Positions 1 through 11,100 of a stretch of DNA of 64,000 nt are shown here, piece by piece. The notes under the pieces are model-generated. The model was not told where the DNA came from. It saw nothing but the letters and a program-made list of their open reading frames with translations, and ran no database searches. Positions within the stretch are counted from its first letter, which is position 1; each line of letters starts with the position of its first letter. Both the position numbers and the translations under genes were made by a program. The DNA comes from Amoebophrya sp. A120 (lineage: Eukaryota > Sar > Dinophyceae > Syndiniales > Amoebophryaceae): NCBI GenBank assembly GCA_905178155.1, contig CAJINV010000005.1, positions 7,122,989 to 7,186,988 on the forward strand. The letters run 5' to 3'.

Positions 1-480
1 CAGCTGCAAGTGCTTCCCGGACACCGTGTGGCCACGGGGCGAAAGCCCTAGGCCAGCGCGGGGACTCGGTCCCCGCGTCATGGCCTAGGGGTCAGCTGCA
101 AGCGCTTCCCGGACAACGTGTGGCCACGAGGCGAAAGCCCTAGGCCAGCGCGGGGACTCGGCCCCCGCGTCATGGCCTAGGGGCCAGCTGCAACTGTCTC
201 CCGGACACCGCGCGGCCACGGGGCGAAAGCCCTTCCTAGGCCAGCGCGGGGACTCGGTCCCCGCGTCATGGCCTAGGGGCCAGCTGCAAGTGCTTCCCGG
301 GCACCGTGCGGCCACGGGGCGAAAGCCCTAGGCAAGCGCGGGGACTCGGTCCCCGCGTCATGGCCTAGGGGCTAGCTACGAACACTCTCCGGACACCACG
401 CCCCGCGGCCAAGAAAGCACGGGGCGAAGAAAATCCCTAGGGCAGAAGTGTGGGGATTCTGTCGCCGCGTCATGACTTGC
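1..480. repeat. GC-rich tandem repeat, about 92 bp unit
   Basis: Four copies begin with CAGCTGCAA at 1, 93, 185 and 281, followed by a degenerate fifth from about 371. Each unit carries a CGGGGACTCGGTCCCCG hairpin and ends in CATGGCCTAGGGG. Copy 3 has an extra four bases. Open frames inside it are by-products of the repeat and are not called as genes. Confidence 0.9.
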
Positions 481-735
481 GGGCCGGCTCGCTCCAGATC
501 CGCACCCGGCGCCAGTTTGTTTCTTCTTTTCTTTTATATTATCTTTGCGCGCGGCAGGTGAACGGACCTAGTGCGCGCAAGCAAGGGTGCCGCGTCCGCA
601 GGCCCGTCGCGGGTCAGTGAATGCAAGGCGCACCGAGATACCTAGCTGCAGGCGACCTGCCTGCCCAGTGCCACCGCGCAGGCAGGCAAATGCCGGAAGG
701 TCGCCGCACGGGGACTCTGTCCCCGTGCTCGGACC
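481..735. other. GC-rich stretch without recognised gene
   Basis: No frame with protein-like composition and no element terminus is visible. A CGGGGACTCTGTCCCCG hairpin near 710 echoes the upstream tandem repeat. Confidence 0.4.
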
Positions 736-931
736 TTGTTTGTCATGCAAAACGACAAGTCCACATTCTACCCGCGCGCACTTCTGCACATGACAAGTTC
801 CATCACCCGAGCAACTCGCGCTACAGTCACTGTGTGGACTTGTAGTCATGCGGGCGCTACATTCCCGACGTTGTCTGTCATGCTGCTTATGCGTTTTGAA
901 TGCCGGCCGAGGGGAAGTTGTGCACTCTCAT
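736..931. mobile_element. IE-E relic, right part only
   Basis: The right terminus GGGGAAGTTGTGCACTCTCATA is intact up to 931. The body holds TTTGTCATGC and CATGACAAG motifs. The left end (TATGAGAGTGCAC) is not recognisable, so the start is approximate. Confidence 0.55.
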
Positions 932-1349
932 AGGCCACGAAGAGTGGAAGAGGAGGAGAGATTGATGCGGCAACTGGTGGCTTGTCTGGTCCAGGACGAG
1001 AAAAACCGGAGGACGGAGCTGGCGAAAAGGAAGGATATCACCAGAAAAAACTGTTTCACTGTGAACTTGTGATGCAGAAAATGGACCGCAGAACTGTTTG
1101 TCTTGCTACACCTGCAAGGCATTGGATTCTCAAGCATGTTTTCCTCTGGGAAGCGCGCATGACAAATTTTCATTGCCAAGTGTAACAAACTTGTGATGCA
1201 GATCTTGCAAAATCATCGCAGTGAAACAGCTCTTTTGTGGGATAAAGGAGGCGAAGAAGCTAATGTTGACGGGTGGAGCCGAAGGAGTGGCAGGAGACAT
1301 GTATAATTTTTTGTTGATGATGTTTGATTACAGCTTGGATGGACGTTAG
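932..1349 (+). CDS. Gene 1, last two exons, unknown protein
   Basis: The frame runs from 932 (GRPRRVEEEERLMRQL) to the IE-C at 1037-1243. It resumes in frame after removal (RKDIKEAKKLMLTGGAEG) and ends at TAG 1347-1349 (FDYSLDGR). The upstream part lies before the IE-E relic and outside what can be read. The C-terminus is charged and helical in character, with no family recognised. An intronic element this close to the stop codon is like the rest of the window. Confidence 0.5.
1037..1243. mobile_element. IE-C introner
   Basis: 207 bp. The ends are CACCAGAAAAAACTGTTTCAC and GCAGTGAAACAGC, flanked by TAT and ATA. Removal joins two open exons of gene 1 without a stop. Confidence 0.85.
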
Positions 1350-1594
1350 GAATTCAGTCCGTGACTTTCAGGTGACTGCCGAGCAATATGAATTTCTGGC
1401 ACCCCCCCCAGCGACGGCCTTTGTGCTAGGTCTCAATGCCTGCGATGATGCTTCTTTCGCCTGTCCTTTCTCAGCCAGTGGAGGCCGCTTCTCTGACTGT
1501 AAGTAGTCAGAGTCGTGAGGAGGATGGGCCGGCTAGCCCTGACCTTTTGATGTAGAGGCAAAGCCTCTGCCACAGCCTTAATAGATGCAGTTAT

Positions 1595-1634
1595 GCAGCC
1601 TGGAGTCGTCATGAAGATGTTGACTCCAGGCTGC
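1595..1634. other. Perfect 13-bp inverted repeat (hairpin)
   Basis: GCAGCCTGGAGTC at 1595-1607 is exactly complementary to GACTCCAGGCTGC at 1622-1634, with a 14-base loop. It lies about 250 bases after the stop of gene 1, so a 3'-end role is possible but unproven. Confidence 0.75.
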
Positions 1635-1737
1635 TGCGCGTGCATTCAGGGGTCCATTGTGGCAGCCACCAAGCCTATCTGGGGGCCATTTGGGCAGATA
1701 TCAAGCGGGGGTGGGAGGGCATCGGGGCAGCTTTTTG

Positions 1738-1910
1738 GGTTGGTGACACGAGTGGTGACACGGGACGGTGACACGGAGCCAAAAAAGTCGCGAATTTCGT
1801 GTCACCACGAGCTGTGACAGCCGATGGTGACGCCAGAAATCGTCCCGGTGACAGCCGACTTGTGCTCCGTGTCACCGGGCTCGATTTTGAGCCCGGTGAC
1901 ACCAAGAGTG
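1738..1910. repeat. GGTGACA-type short repeats
   Basis: At least seven GGTGACA or complementary TGTCACC units are dispersed in both orientations, giving several potential hairpins. They occur nowhere else in the window at this density. Confidence 0.7.
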
Positions 1911-2570
1911 CCACTGTGTTTAGCTCTCAAACTTGGCCGAAATTATCGGAATCCCGGGAATTCTGACATTTTGGCGAATTTTTTGCCAAAAAATCAGCTT
2001 TTTCCCGGACTCCAAAAAAGCAGAAAAGTGTCAATGTGGTTTGACTTGATAGGGTGGGGGATGTGGGCGTGCCTAGGGCACAAACACGCTATAGACTGTT
2101 TAAATCTGCCCAAATGTGTGAGCTGTTGGGCGCCACGTTTGGTCCCCCTGCGCCGGGCAACCGGGCGAAAAGAAAACGACCCCAATCCCTCCACCCGGTG
2201 CCTCTATATTGGCGATCCTTTCTGCGGCACACTGCTCGCGTGTCACCAGAAAGTCACCACATATATTTCTGACGGGTGTCCAAGCTCTAAATGTTTGACT
2301 TTCTTTGAGCTAATGTAAGTGTAAAGTGGAAACTTCTGATGAGCTTTAGAATGATCTCCTCGTTTTCCATTGATTTTGGTAGCGAAAAATTATGGCGAGC
2401 GCCGCATCCAAGCATCTCTGGGTTTCACTTTCAGGGTTTTAGGATTTAGGGCTTCTTTGCCTGAGCGCTGGTTCGTCGGAGTTGTATGACCACAGGCTTT
2501 GAGCAGTGATGATCGTGTGCCGGTGCCCACTCACTGTCACTCTTGCTTCTGCGCAGGGCTGCACTCTTAA

Positions 2571-5113
2571 TATTTCAGCTTCTCCTTATCGCGTGAAATT
2601 CAGAATTCTGTCGATGACCTTAACCACTACTACAACAGGCACACGACCAGCCACGGGAATAAACTACCTTCACGCGGCGCTGGCTTCCTACCAGCGGCGC
2701 AAGCCGTGGCAGCAGCGCGTCCAACAGGGCTTTTATCGTCCACCTCGAGTAAAAAGAAAGATCGGGAGGACAAGAAACTGCTGCAAGATGAAGAGCACAG
2801 AACCTGTCCTAACGCAGCTCTTCAACACGACCGCAAAGATTTTTCACGGGAAAAGAAGAAAAAGAAGAAGAAAAAGGGGCGAAACTACGCCTCGTCGTCC
2901 TCTTCCGGCTCTGCCAGGTCGGGTTCACCAGGTACAGAACAAAGACCTGCGGTTGATGTTCTACCAAGTCATGCAGTTACAACGCATGATATCAAGTCTA
3001 CTCAGGCATCAAGAATAAACCCCCTCCTGACCGCGGTCCCCGAAGAACATCAAGAGCCTCGCTACCACACTCCCATGCCTTTCGAACTCCACGACGCGGA
3101 ACAGAAGTTTAAGCGAGTGGACGAGGACGGAAACCAAATAGACTCCGCTTACTACAACACGACAAACGCTCATATTCTCCAAATCCCCACCTCCGATAGG
3201 AAGGTGTGGTCGTTTTTGGACCTCGCGTACGACAGCGCGGAGAAGCTCGGGTGGTTTCTCACGGATGAGGTCGCGGGTGATTATGAATGTTGGGATAGTG
3301 AACGTGAAGATGTAGCTTTTCCTGGAAATAAGATGAACCAGAAGAAGGTACTAGCTGGACAGGCGTCCTCCTCGTCCTCATCGCTGCAAGTAGATGAGAG
3401 AACCAACACCCACTGGTGGTTCGACCCGGCGAAGATTCGAAGAATCAAGGCACAGATTCTCCATCCAGAAGAGAATACGGGTTTTTCATCTAACGTGCTA
3501 GGGGATACAGTTGTGAATCTGGTTTACGAGGAGGGAGGTGGCGCAGGTGATCATGTGAAGCGGTTGCTAGACGTGACCAAAGAGGACGACCAAGACGGGG
3601 GCGAGCACGACGACGCGAAGGCTCTAGAGCCAGGAAGAGCTGCGTCACCTCCCGCTTCTCCCCTCTTGCACGATGTTGACGGAGCAGCTGGTGCTGTTGC
3701 TTCTACTGCTATGAGCAACGAGTCGCCAGTCGTCGTCAACGGCGCCCTCAACTTCCCGAAAAGAACCGAGAAGCGCCTGAAGAAGGACCGGAAATTGTTG
3801 GACCGATTGAAGGAGATGCAATTAGAGGACCCAAAATTGGACGGCGCGTGGCTGAAAAAACCGCCGACGACGCCGAGAGATACGAAAGACGAAGAGGATA
3901 GAGCGCTGATCGAAGCTGAAGTGGAGAAGATCGTCTTGACACCACCGAGCGTCGTGAATTTGCTGTCCACAGCGGATGAAAACTTCCAGAATCAATACAA
4001 AGGTATTCTGGAACAAATCGCTGACACAGAGAACGGGGTCACAACGGTGACAATATTGAACTCGACCGACGCTTTACTATCCGAGAAAGAACAACGGGAA
4101 CAGAAGCTGACACTTCTGAAGTTGCGACTACAGCAAATGAAGCGTGAGCGGATTCGGGATTGGCTTTTGGAAGATCAGGAAAAGCATTTGTTCGTCGGAA
4201 AACCGTCCAGATGGTGCAGTCCGTTCAAGCTCGGACAGGAGATAGAGGTGGAGCAAGACTACAAGACCCCCACGGAAGATGATCGTGTTGGAGCTGTAGT
4301 TGACAAGTCGTCCAAGAGCTCCTGCACGACGAAGATGATCTCCAAGAAAATCAAAATCTTCACCTTGAAGCAATTGCGAGAAACGTTCTACGACCATCTT
4401 ACCAACCCGGAGAAGATTCAACAGAATCCGAAATTTGGAAAAAGCAGAGCTGTTTTCCTCTTTCTTCTTCTAAACGATTTGAACAACCGGGTGATCGGGT
4501 GTTGGAGCAAGCGGGATGAAACTTCCTTCGCACACGGGGAAGTTCTCCAGCAGGTTTTCACAGAGCAATTGACGAAACTGAAAGAGAAAAAGCCACTAAT
4601 GTTTTGGAAAATGCACAACGCATACAGCACCGCGGAGAGAGAAAGGCTGAAGCTGATCGACGAGAAAAGCGTGGAATTAGAAAAGGAGAGAAAGAAACGG
4701 TTTAAAGAGAAACAAAGACAGCAACTTCTTCGAAAACAAGCCAGACAGAAGTTGAAAAATAAACAGCGGAAGAGGGATCGCAGGGCAAAAAAATCGCGGC
4801 TGGAAGAGAAGAGAAAAGAGCTGAAAAAAGCCGCGAAATCGCGGGCGAAGGAAAAGAAGGAAAAGCGGCTGAAAAAGTTGGAAGCGATAAAGTTAAAAAA
4901 GACAGAGACGTTGACTGGAGGTGCTGCTGCTGCTGCTGCGTCTTCCTCGTCGTCGACAGGGGAGGAACAAGAAGTAAAAGCTGTTGAGGAGCAAAGGCAA
5001 ACTTCTAGCGACGACAAGAAATCAGGTCAACCAAATTCCGACCTCTCCTCGTCGGACGAAGAAGTGAAAGAGAAACGGAAGGCGGTTGAAACCAAGCTGA
5101 AAGAACAAATCGT
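2571..5113 (+). CDS. Gene 2 exon: basic and acidic low-complexity N-terminal region
   Basis: Up to about 848 codons. It starts with Ser/Lys-rich sequence containing eight consecutive lysines near 2850. A more globular block follows around 3075-3330 (MPFELHDAEQKFK, KVWSFLDLAYDSAEKLGW). A charged coiled coil lies at about 4620-4910 (SVELEKERKKRFKEKQRQ). No family recognised. The first in-frame ATG is near 3075, while the ORF opens at 2571. Confidence 0.75.
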
Positions 5114-8100
5114 ATCAACTGTAAAAATGTCTGGGTCTGGAAGAGTGCGCGCTTTTTCATGCTGCTTTTCCATGACCCGTGAGGTCTGGAATGCAGGACC
5201 TAGCATGACAGATTCTGCGAGACCTTTCTAATGCCTATCCTGCATGAGAAACTACCTCCCGACTTGGGGAAAACTGGACGACTTTTGGTAGTCATGCAAC
5301 ACAGATTTTTGCATGCTGCAGATTTAGCATGACAAGTTGCATTCTTAAAGACCCAGACATTTTTACATTTGATAAATAGCCGCTTTATCCGATTCCGACG
5401 CCCCTGTCAGTCCGGTGCCCTCCAGTTATGAGAGTGCACAACTCCCCCTTCCCCTCATTTGTCATGCAAAATTCCCAAACCACCTTTTGCCTGTTGACAC
5501 TGCTTGCATGACAGATTTTAGAATCGTCCAAAACAGCACTACAGTCCTCTAGGAATTTGTCATGCAGAAGCTGTATCTTCGCCAGCGCTTCCGTTGCCGT
5601 TCATGCTATACGAATGAGGGGGAGGGGGAGTTGTGCACTTTCATACCAGTCCCGCGGTGTCGGATGTGGAAGTTTTAGACCCAGTTTGGGAGGACAGTTT
5701 GAAAACTCGGCTGGTATCCTGTGCAAAAGTATCGTACATGTAGTAATTGCAGTTATGCATTACAAATCTCCGTCCCAAGGTAAATCAGAATGACAAACTC
5801 CATTTCTCGTGCTGAGAAAATTTGTAATGCAATTTATACTAGTACGTTACTCTGGCAGTTCATAGCTGGATCACTGCTCCGACGCGTCTTCGGACACGTC
5901 GGTCACCAAACTTGGCATGCTGGGCATCACGAAGAAAACCGAAAAAGTCGGGTTGTTCTCGTCTGATTCGTCATCCGAGGACGATGAGGTAAGAAATGAG
6001 CTAAGGAACAAAAGGCGGAAGAACAAGAATGTCCATGTCGAGGGGAAAGAACAACCTAGGAGGTTCTTCACACAAGCAGATTCTGACGACTCGATAGCGC
6101 TCACTTCCTCATCCGGCGACAGTGAAGACGACGATTCTTCCGCTGACGATGAAAAGGAAATAAAGCTTGATGCCGAGGAAGTTTTTAATCGCAGTTCGAA
6201 AACACAACTCCTCCGAGACATCTCGCGGACCCCGGAATATACACTCTCCTCCTGGCTTTCGAGTAACAGGGAGGAGCTGGAAGATTTGAAAACCTGGCTG
6301 AAGAGACACTTGCGGAGAAAAGAGAAGACGAGGAGATTAACGGAAAGAAGCAATAAGAGCCGGGCCGCGAGTTGTAAAGAAGTCCTTCTGGATATCGAGG
6401 AGCAAGTCGAGGTAGTAAGAGCAACAGTAGATGAACACGATCTACGTCAATCTGCAGAGGATTTATTCGATGCAAGAAGTAGCCAAATCTTGTTCAACGA
6501 CCCTGCGGCTTTAACGTCCGATACAGCCGCGGAGGAGGCATTGGTGGAGCGGAACAGAAGAACGATTGCCGACGAACTTCTTACGCAACAGAAGGAGGTG
6601 GTCGAAGAAGCCATGAACAGGATGGGAATGCTGGGAACAAAAACACGAGGCGAGAGGTTCGAAGAAGAAATTGCAGTTGCCATGCTTACCGAGCTTGACT
6701 ATCAGAATCAGAGCATGAACACGATGAAAGAGAGCTGCATATCAGAGGCAACCCACGAGCAGGACCTGAATTCGCCCTCCGTCACTGCAGAACTGGAGGA
6801 CACTTCTCGTGCGAAAGGTCTTCATCAAGGACCTGTAGGCGAGCAGAGCCAGGAGCAAGATGCTCTACTTTATTCAGCAGCTGCATCTTCTTCAACACCT
6901 GTGGTTCATCTTCTCGCGGGCGTCGAGGAAGGTGAAAAGCTCCAAGAACGGGACGAGTTGAACGAGCAGCAACTACAGGACGAGCATATCACGACCGTGC
7001 AAGAAGAACAAACGGCAAATACAGGACAACGTCCGCGGAGGTCCTCTACTTCCTACAACCATAATGATGGGAAAAATATTGAAACATCACCATCAGCTCT
7101 ACGAGATGAACTCCAAGACGATGACCCTCTTCTGCAGCACGGTGACGCAACCTTAGCGGAGTTTGAACAGGAAAAACTGCAGAAGCTGATGAAGAAGCAT
7201 CAGACGATATACTGAGTAAAAACGTACCCACACCAGATTCAAGATGGTAAATCTGCTAGACAAATCAACCAGCTTTGGCTGTTTCGCATGACAAGTTTGT
7301 CCTTGTAAATGTAATCCTGTTTAGGTAGTTCAGCAGCATCACAGGTCTAGCATGTCATGCTGATTATAGCATCACAAATCCCAAAACACGACTAGAAAAT
7401 GCCTTTCATGGGGCTCAGCATGAGAAACTTTTTTGGCATGCAGATTTGCATGACAACTCTGGCGTGGGGACGTTTTTACTCAGGATAAACGATGACGCGT
7501 CGCGATGAGCTGCTGGAAAACACGGCGTATCCAAAGTGAATTTCCCGTACACGTACTTACAGCAAATGTGGCCTCTGCATGACAAAACATGGCTTCGATC
7601 CTAGTTTGGCATGACAAGTTCTGCACTCCAAATTGGTGAAGTTTGTGATGCATCTTGTACATGTACGGAAAAAAAATTGTATTGCATACGGCGAAGAACA
7701 AGAACATCGCCGACCGACTTTTGCGAGAAAAGAAACTCGCGGAAGAAGCGAAAGAGCGGGCACTGCAGCAACTAGGACTGCCTCCGGCGCTGCTGGCGGA
7801 AAGAACGATCATGATGAAGACGGTGAGTAAGAGTAGTTTGAAGAAAGTCACTTGGGACACCGAGGTCGTGCCGCCAATGACGGAGGACGAAGGTGTACTA
7901 GGTGGAGAAGCTGAAGCAGGTAGTTGTGCAGCAGAGGACGAAATGAATAAAGACAGCGCTCTAAGAACATCATCTTCGGACGGGCTTATGATCATGCGCA
8001 CCAAGAAGAAAGACAAAGACGACGATTTGATCGAACTGAGCAGTAGCGCTGAAGGGGAAGAGGACGCAGCAGAATTTGAATTACAACTACCATCAGCCCT

Positions 8101-11100
8101 GGAAGCGAGGGCTGTGGCGGCTTCTCCAGATGAAATTGTAGGTCCAGGCGCAGCAACATCTTATGGATGTGTCAGAGTTGAAATCGACAAAGTTGAAATA
8201 ATTTGCCATGCATAAAATGGATGCCAGTTGGGACCCAGTTTCCAAGTGGCGCAAGACAAATTTCGGTGGTCCCTAAATCCACTTTGTCATGCTGTTTAGG
8301 CAAAGAAGAGCGATTTTCTTATGCTACTTTAGCAGCTTGAGTTGTAACCCCAAACAGGCTTACAATCGGCCTCACTTGCCTGCTCTGCAACACACGTGCC
8401 TCAGGTCATGCATTTTATGCATTACAAATTATTTCAACTCTGACGATTTCAAACCTGACGCTTCCATACATCCGCATCAACCTCTATCGCTGTCGTCGAC
8501 AAATCCATGCTACTAGGCGATCTGTTGCAACTCGCGGAAGAGAGTGCAACTGCGGGAACAACATGCGGAAAGATGAAATCAGCGAAGGACCACGGGGAAG
8601 ATGAGGATGACGAGGAAGAGCCGCCGAGTAGTTGTACGTCTTCATCCTCTTCTGGTGAAGAGCCAGATGCAAAATCGTCCTCGTGCTCCTCAGAAGCAGG
8701 AACATCAAGTCGGGTGGATGTTGACGATCCAAATAAGAGCCGCGCAAAAGGAGAAGCTACAGAATCAGTTCGAAAAATGGTGCGTTTTGAAAGGAACAAT
8801 TCGGCTGTTGATAAATCCGACGACGAGGGGGAATCTTCAAGGGCTGAACAGCTCGCGAAAACCATCGCAACCTGGTTCGAAAATTTCACAATTGCGTATC
8901 TAGACAAAAGTTTTAGACAAAGGAAAAAGATGAAACTTGAGCAGGATCTCCTGACGGAAGTTGTAGGAGCTCAACGACAGCAAAGGCAATACCAAAACGC
9001 GCCGTCAACCAGCATTCGGCCGCCCCTACACGACGACGCGAGGACTGTGCTGCGAACAACGCCGGTAGAGGTTTTGATGGACGCCCTTGCCGTGTTGAGA
9101 CAAAGTCTCTCATCACCTTCACCAGCACCGGCAAGAAATCAACATGCGGCGTCGCTGAAAAATCGCTCAGGTTTGTTGATGTTCCCAATGGTGCATCATG
9201 ACACACTTGAGCAAACGATTCACCGGGAACTGCAATGGGCAAAGACCAATGCTTACCGGCGCTTTCGTTTTGTCGTAAAGTACAATGCTGTCATGGTTGC
9301 GTTTCACGCGGGTGTGAAGGGGAGGCGGGAAGCGAGAGCCGCGAGGAAAGGTGAAGATGTTTATCTTCATGACGAACAAAGCACTGAGTACAACGAGCAA
9401 CATCTGGAGTCCCACCAACATCAACCAAAAATCCGGGAGTTGCGGCTCCGGGCGAGGTATTTCAAAAAACGGATCGAAAAGATCAAAAGACTCGAAGCGG
9501 AAGAGACCGTGGTCCTGAAACACATGCAGGCTTTTGCAGCAGCTACTAGTAGTTGTAGTGGCGCTGGCGCCGCCGCGACTGCGAGTGCAATGTTGCGCCC
9601 CACGCAGGAGCTGCAACACAACAAATTCTCGGTCCGAAGCGCGGTTATGGCGATTTTGCAAACCTGTTGTACTACCTCCTTGCCTGACGACGGTAAAAAC
9701 GACGCGAGTACGACCACGTCCGCGAAAAGTAGGAATATTCGATCCCGAAGAGCCGCCGCGGCCTTGAATATAAAACTCATGCGAGAAAAGCTGCAAATCC
9801 TGCTCCGCCCTATTGCGAGATTAGCTGCTCTGTTTCAGTTGGAAGAGCTGCAACGGAAACTGATCTTTGATTTGCCGTTCGCAGTGCGTTACACCGCGTG
9901 CAGAAGGGAGCCGCTCTTGGCGTATCAAATGTAAAAATGTCTGGGTCTGGAAGGTTGGAACTTGTGATGCTAACTTTGGACTCTAAAAAAATCTGTATTG
10001 CATGACCAATAAGAGGAGCCACATTTGTGCTACGCGAGGAGGGCATTTGTCATGCGGAAATGGCATCAGGAAGCTTTCCAAAAATCTGTGATGCTGGGTC
10101 ATGCATTACAAGCATCATGGGTCATGCCAGACAAGCATGACAAGCCTTCCACTCTTCCAGACCCAGACACTTTTACATTTGATATGGCGCGGAGTTGCAC
10201 GATTGACGGGGAGTGGATTCTTGAGGATGACAAAGTTGACATGGNGTCTTGCGCCACTTGGAAACTGGGTCCCAACTGGCATCCATTTTATGCATGGCAA
10301 ATTATTTCAACTTTGTCGATTTCAACTCTGACACATCCATAAGATGTTGCTGCGCCTGGACCTACAATTTCATCTGGAGAAGCCGCCACAGCCCTCGCTT
10401 CCAGGGCTGATGGTAGTTGTAATTCAAATTCTGCTGCGTCCTCTTCCCCTTCAGCGCTACTGCTCAGTTCGATCAAATCGTCGTCTTTGTCTTTCTTCTT
10501 GGTGCGCATGATCATAAGCCCGTCCGAAGATGATGTTCTTAGAGCGCTGTCTTTATTCATTTCGTCCTCTGCTGCACAACTACCTGCTTCAGCTTCTCCA
10601 CCTAGTACACCTTCGTCCTCCGTCATTGGCGGCACGACCTCGGTGTCCCAAGTGACTTTCTTCAAACTACTCTTACTCACCGTCTTCATCATGATCGTTC
10701 TTTCCGCCAGCAGCGCCGGAGGCAGTCCTAGTTGCTGCAGTGCCCGCTCTTTCGCTTCTTCCGCGAGTTTCTTTTCTCGCAAAAGTCGGTCGGCGATGTT
10801 CTTGTTCTTCGCCGTATGCAATACAATTTTTTTTCCGTACATGTACAAGATGCATCACAAACTTCACCAATTTGGAGTGCAGAACTTGTCATGCCAAACT
10901 AGGATCGAAGCCATGTTTTGTCATGCAGAGGCCACATTTGCTGTAAGTACGTGTACGGGAAATTCACTTTGGATACGCCGTGTTTTCCAGCAGCTCATCG
11001 CGACGCGTCATCGTTTATCCTGAGTAAAAACGTCCCCACGCCAGAGTTGTCATGCAAATCTGCATGCCAAAAAAGTTTCTCATGCTGAGCCCCATGAAAG

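Larger units (their letters stand above)
1350..2570. other. Probable intergenic region between genes 1 and 2
   Basis: No frame has the composition of the neighbouring exons. An in-frame TAA at 2568-2570 bounds the gene 2 reading frame. A pyrimidine-rich run ending in CAG near 2556 and TTAATATTTCAG ending near 2578 are candidate conventional acceptor sites. A promoter could not be identified. Confidence 0.45.

Noticed and set aside
2506-3018. Alternative 170-residue frame overlapping the first exon of gene 2
   Set aside because: It overlaps a longer frame with the Ser/Lys/Glu composition typical of the other exons. It could contribute a 5' exon only if spliced into the main frame before about 2700.
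3551-5017. Long minus-strand frames opposite gene 2 (Ser/Phe-rich)
   Set aside because: They are antisense shadows of Lys/Glu-rich coding sequence. Composition is driven by the + strand codons.
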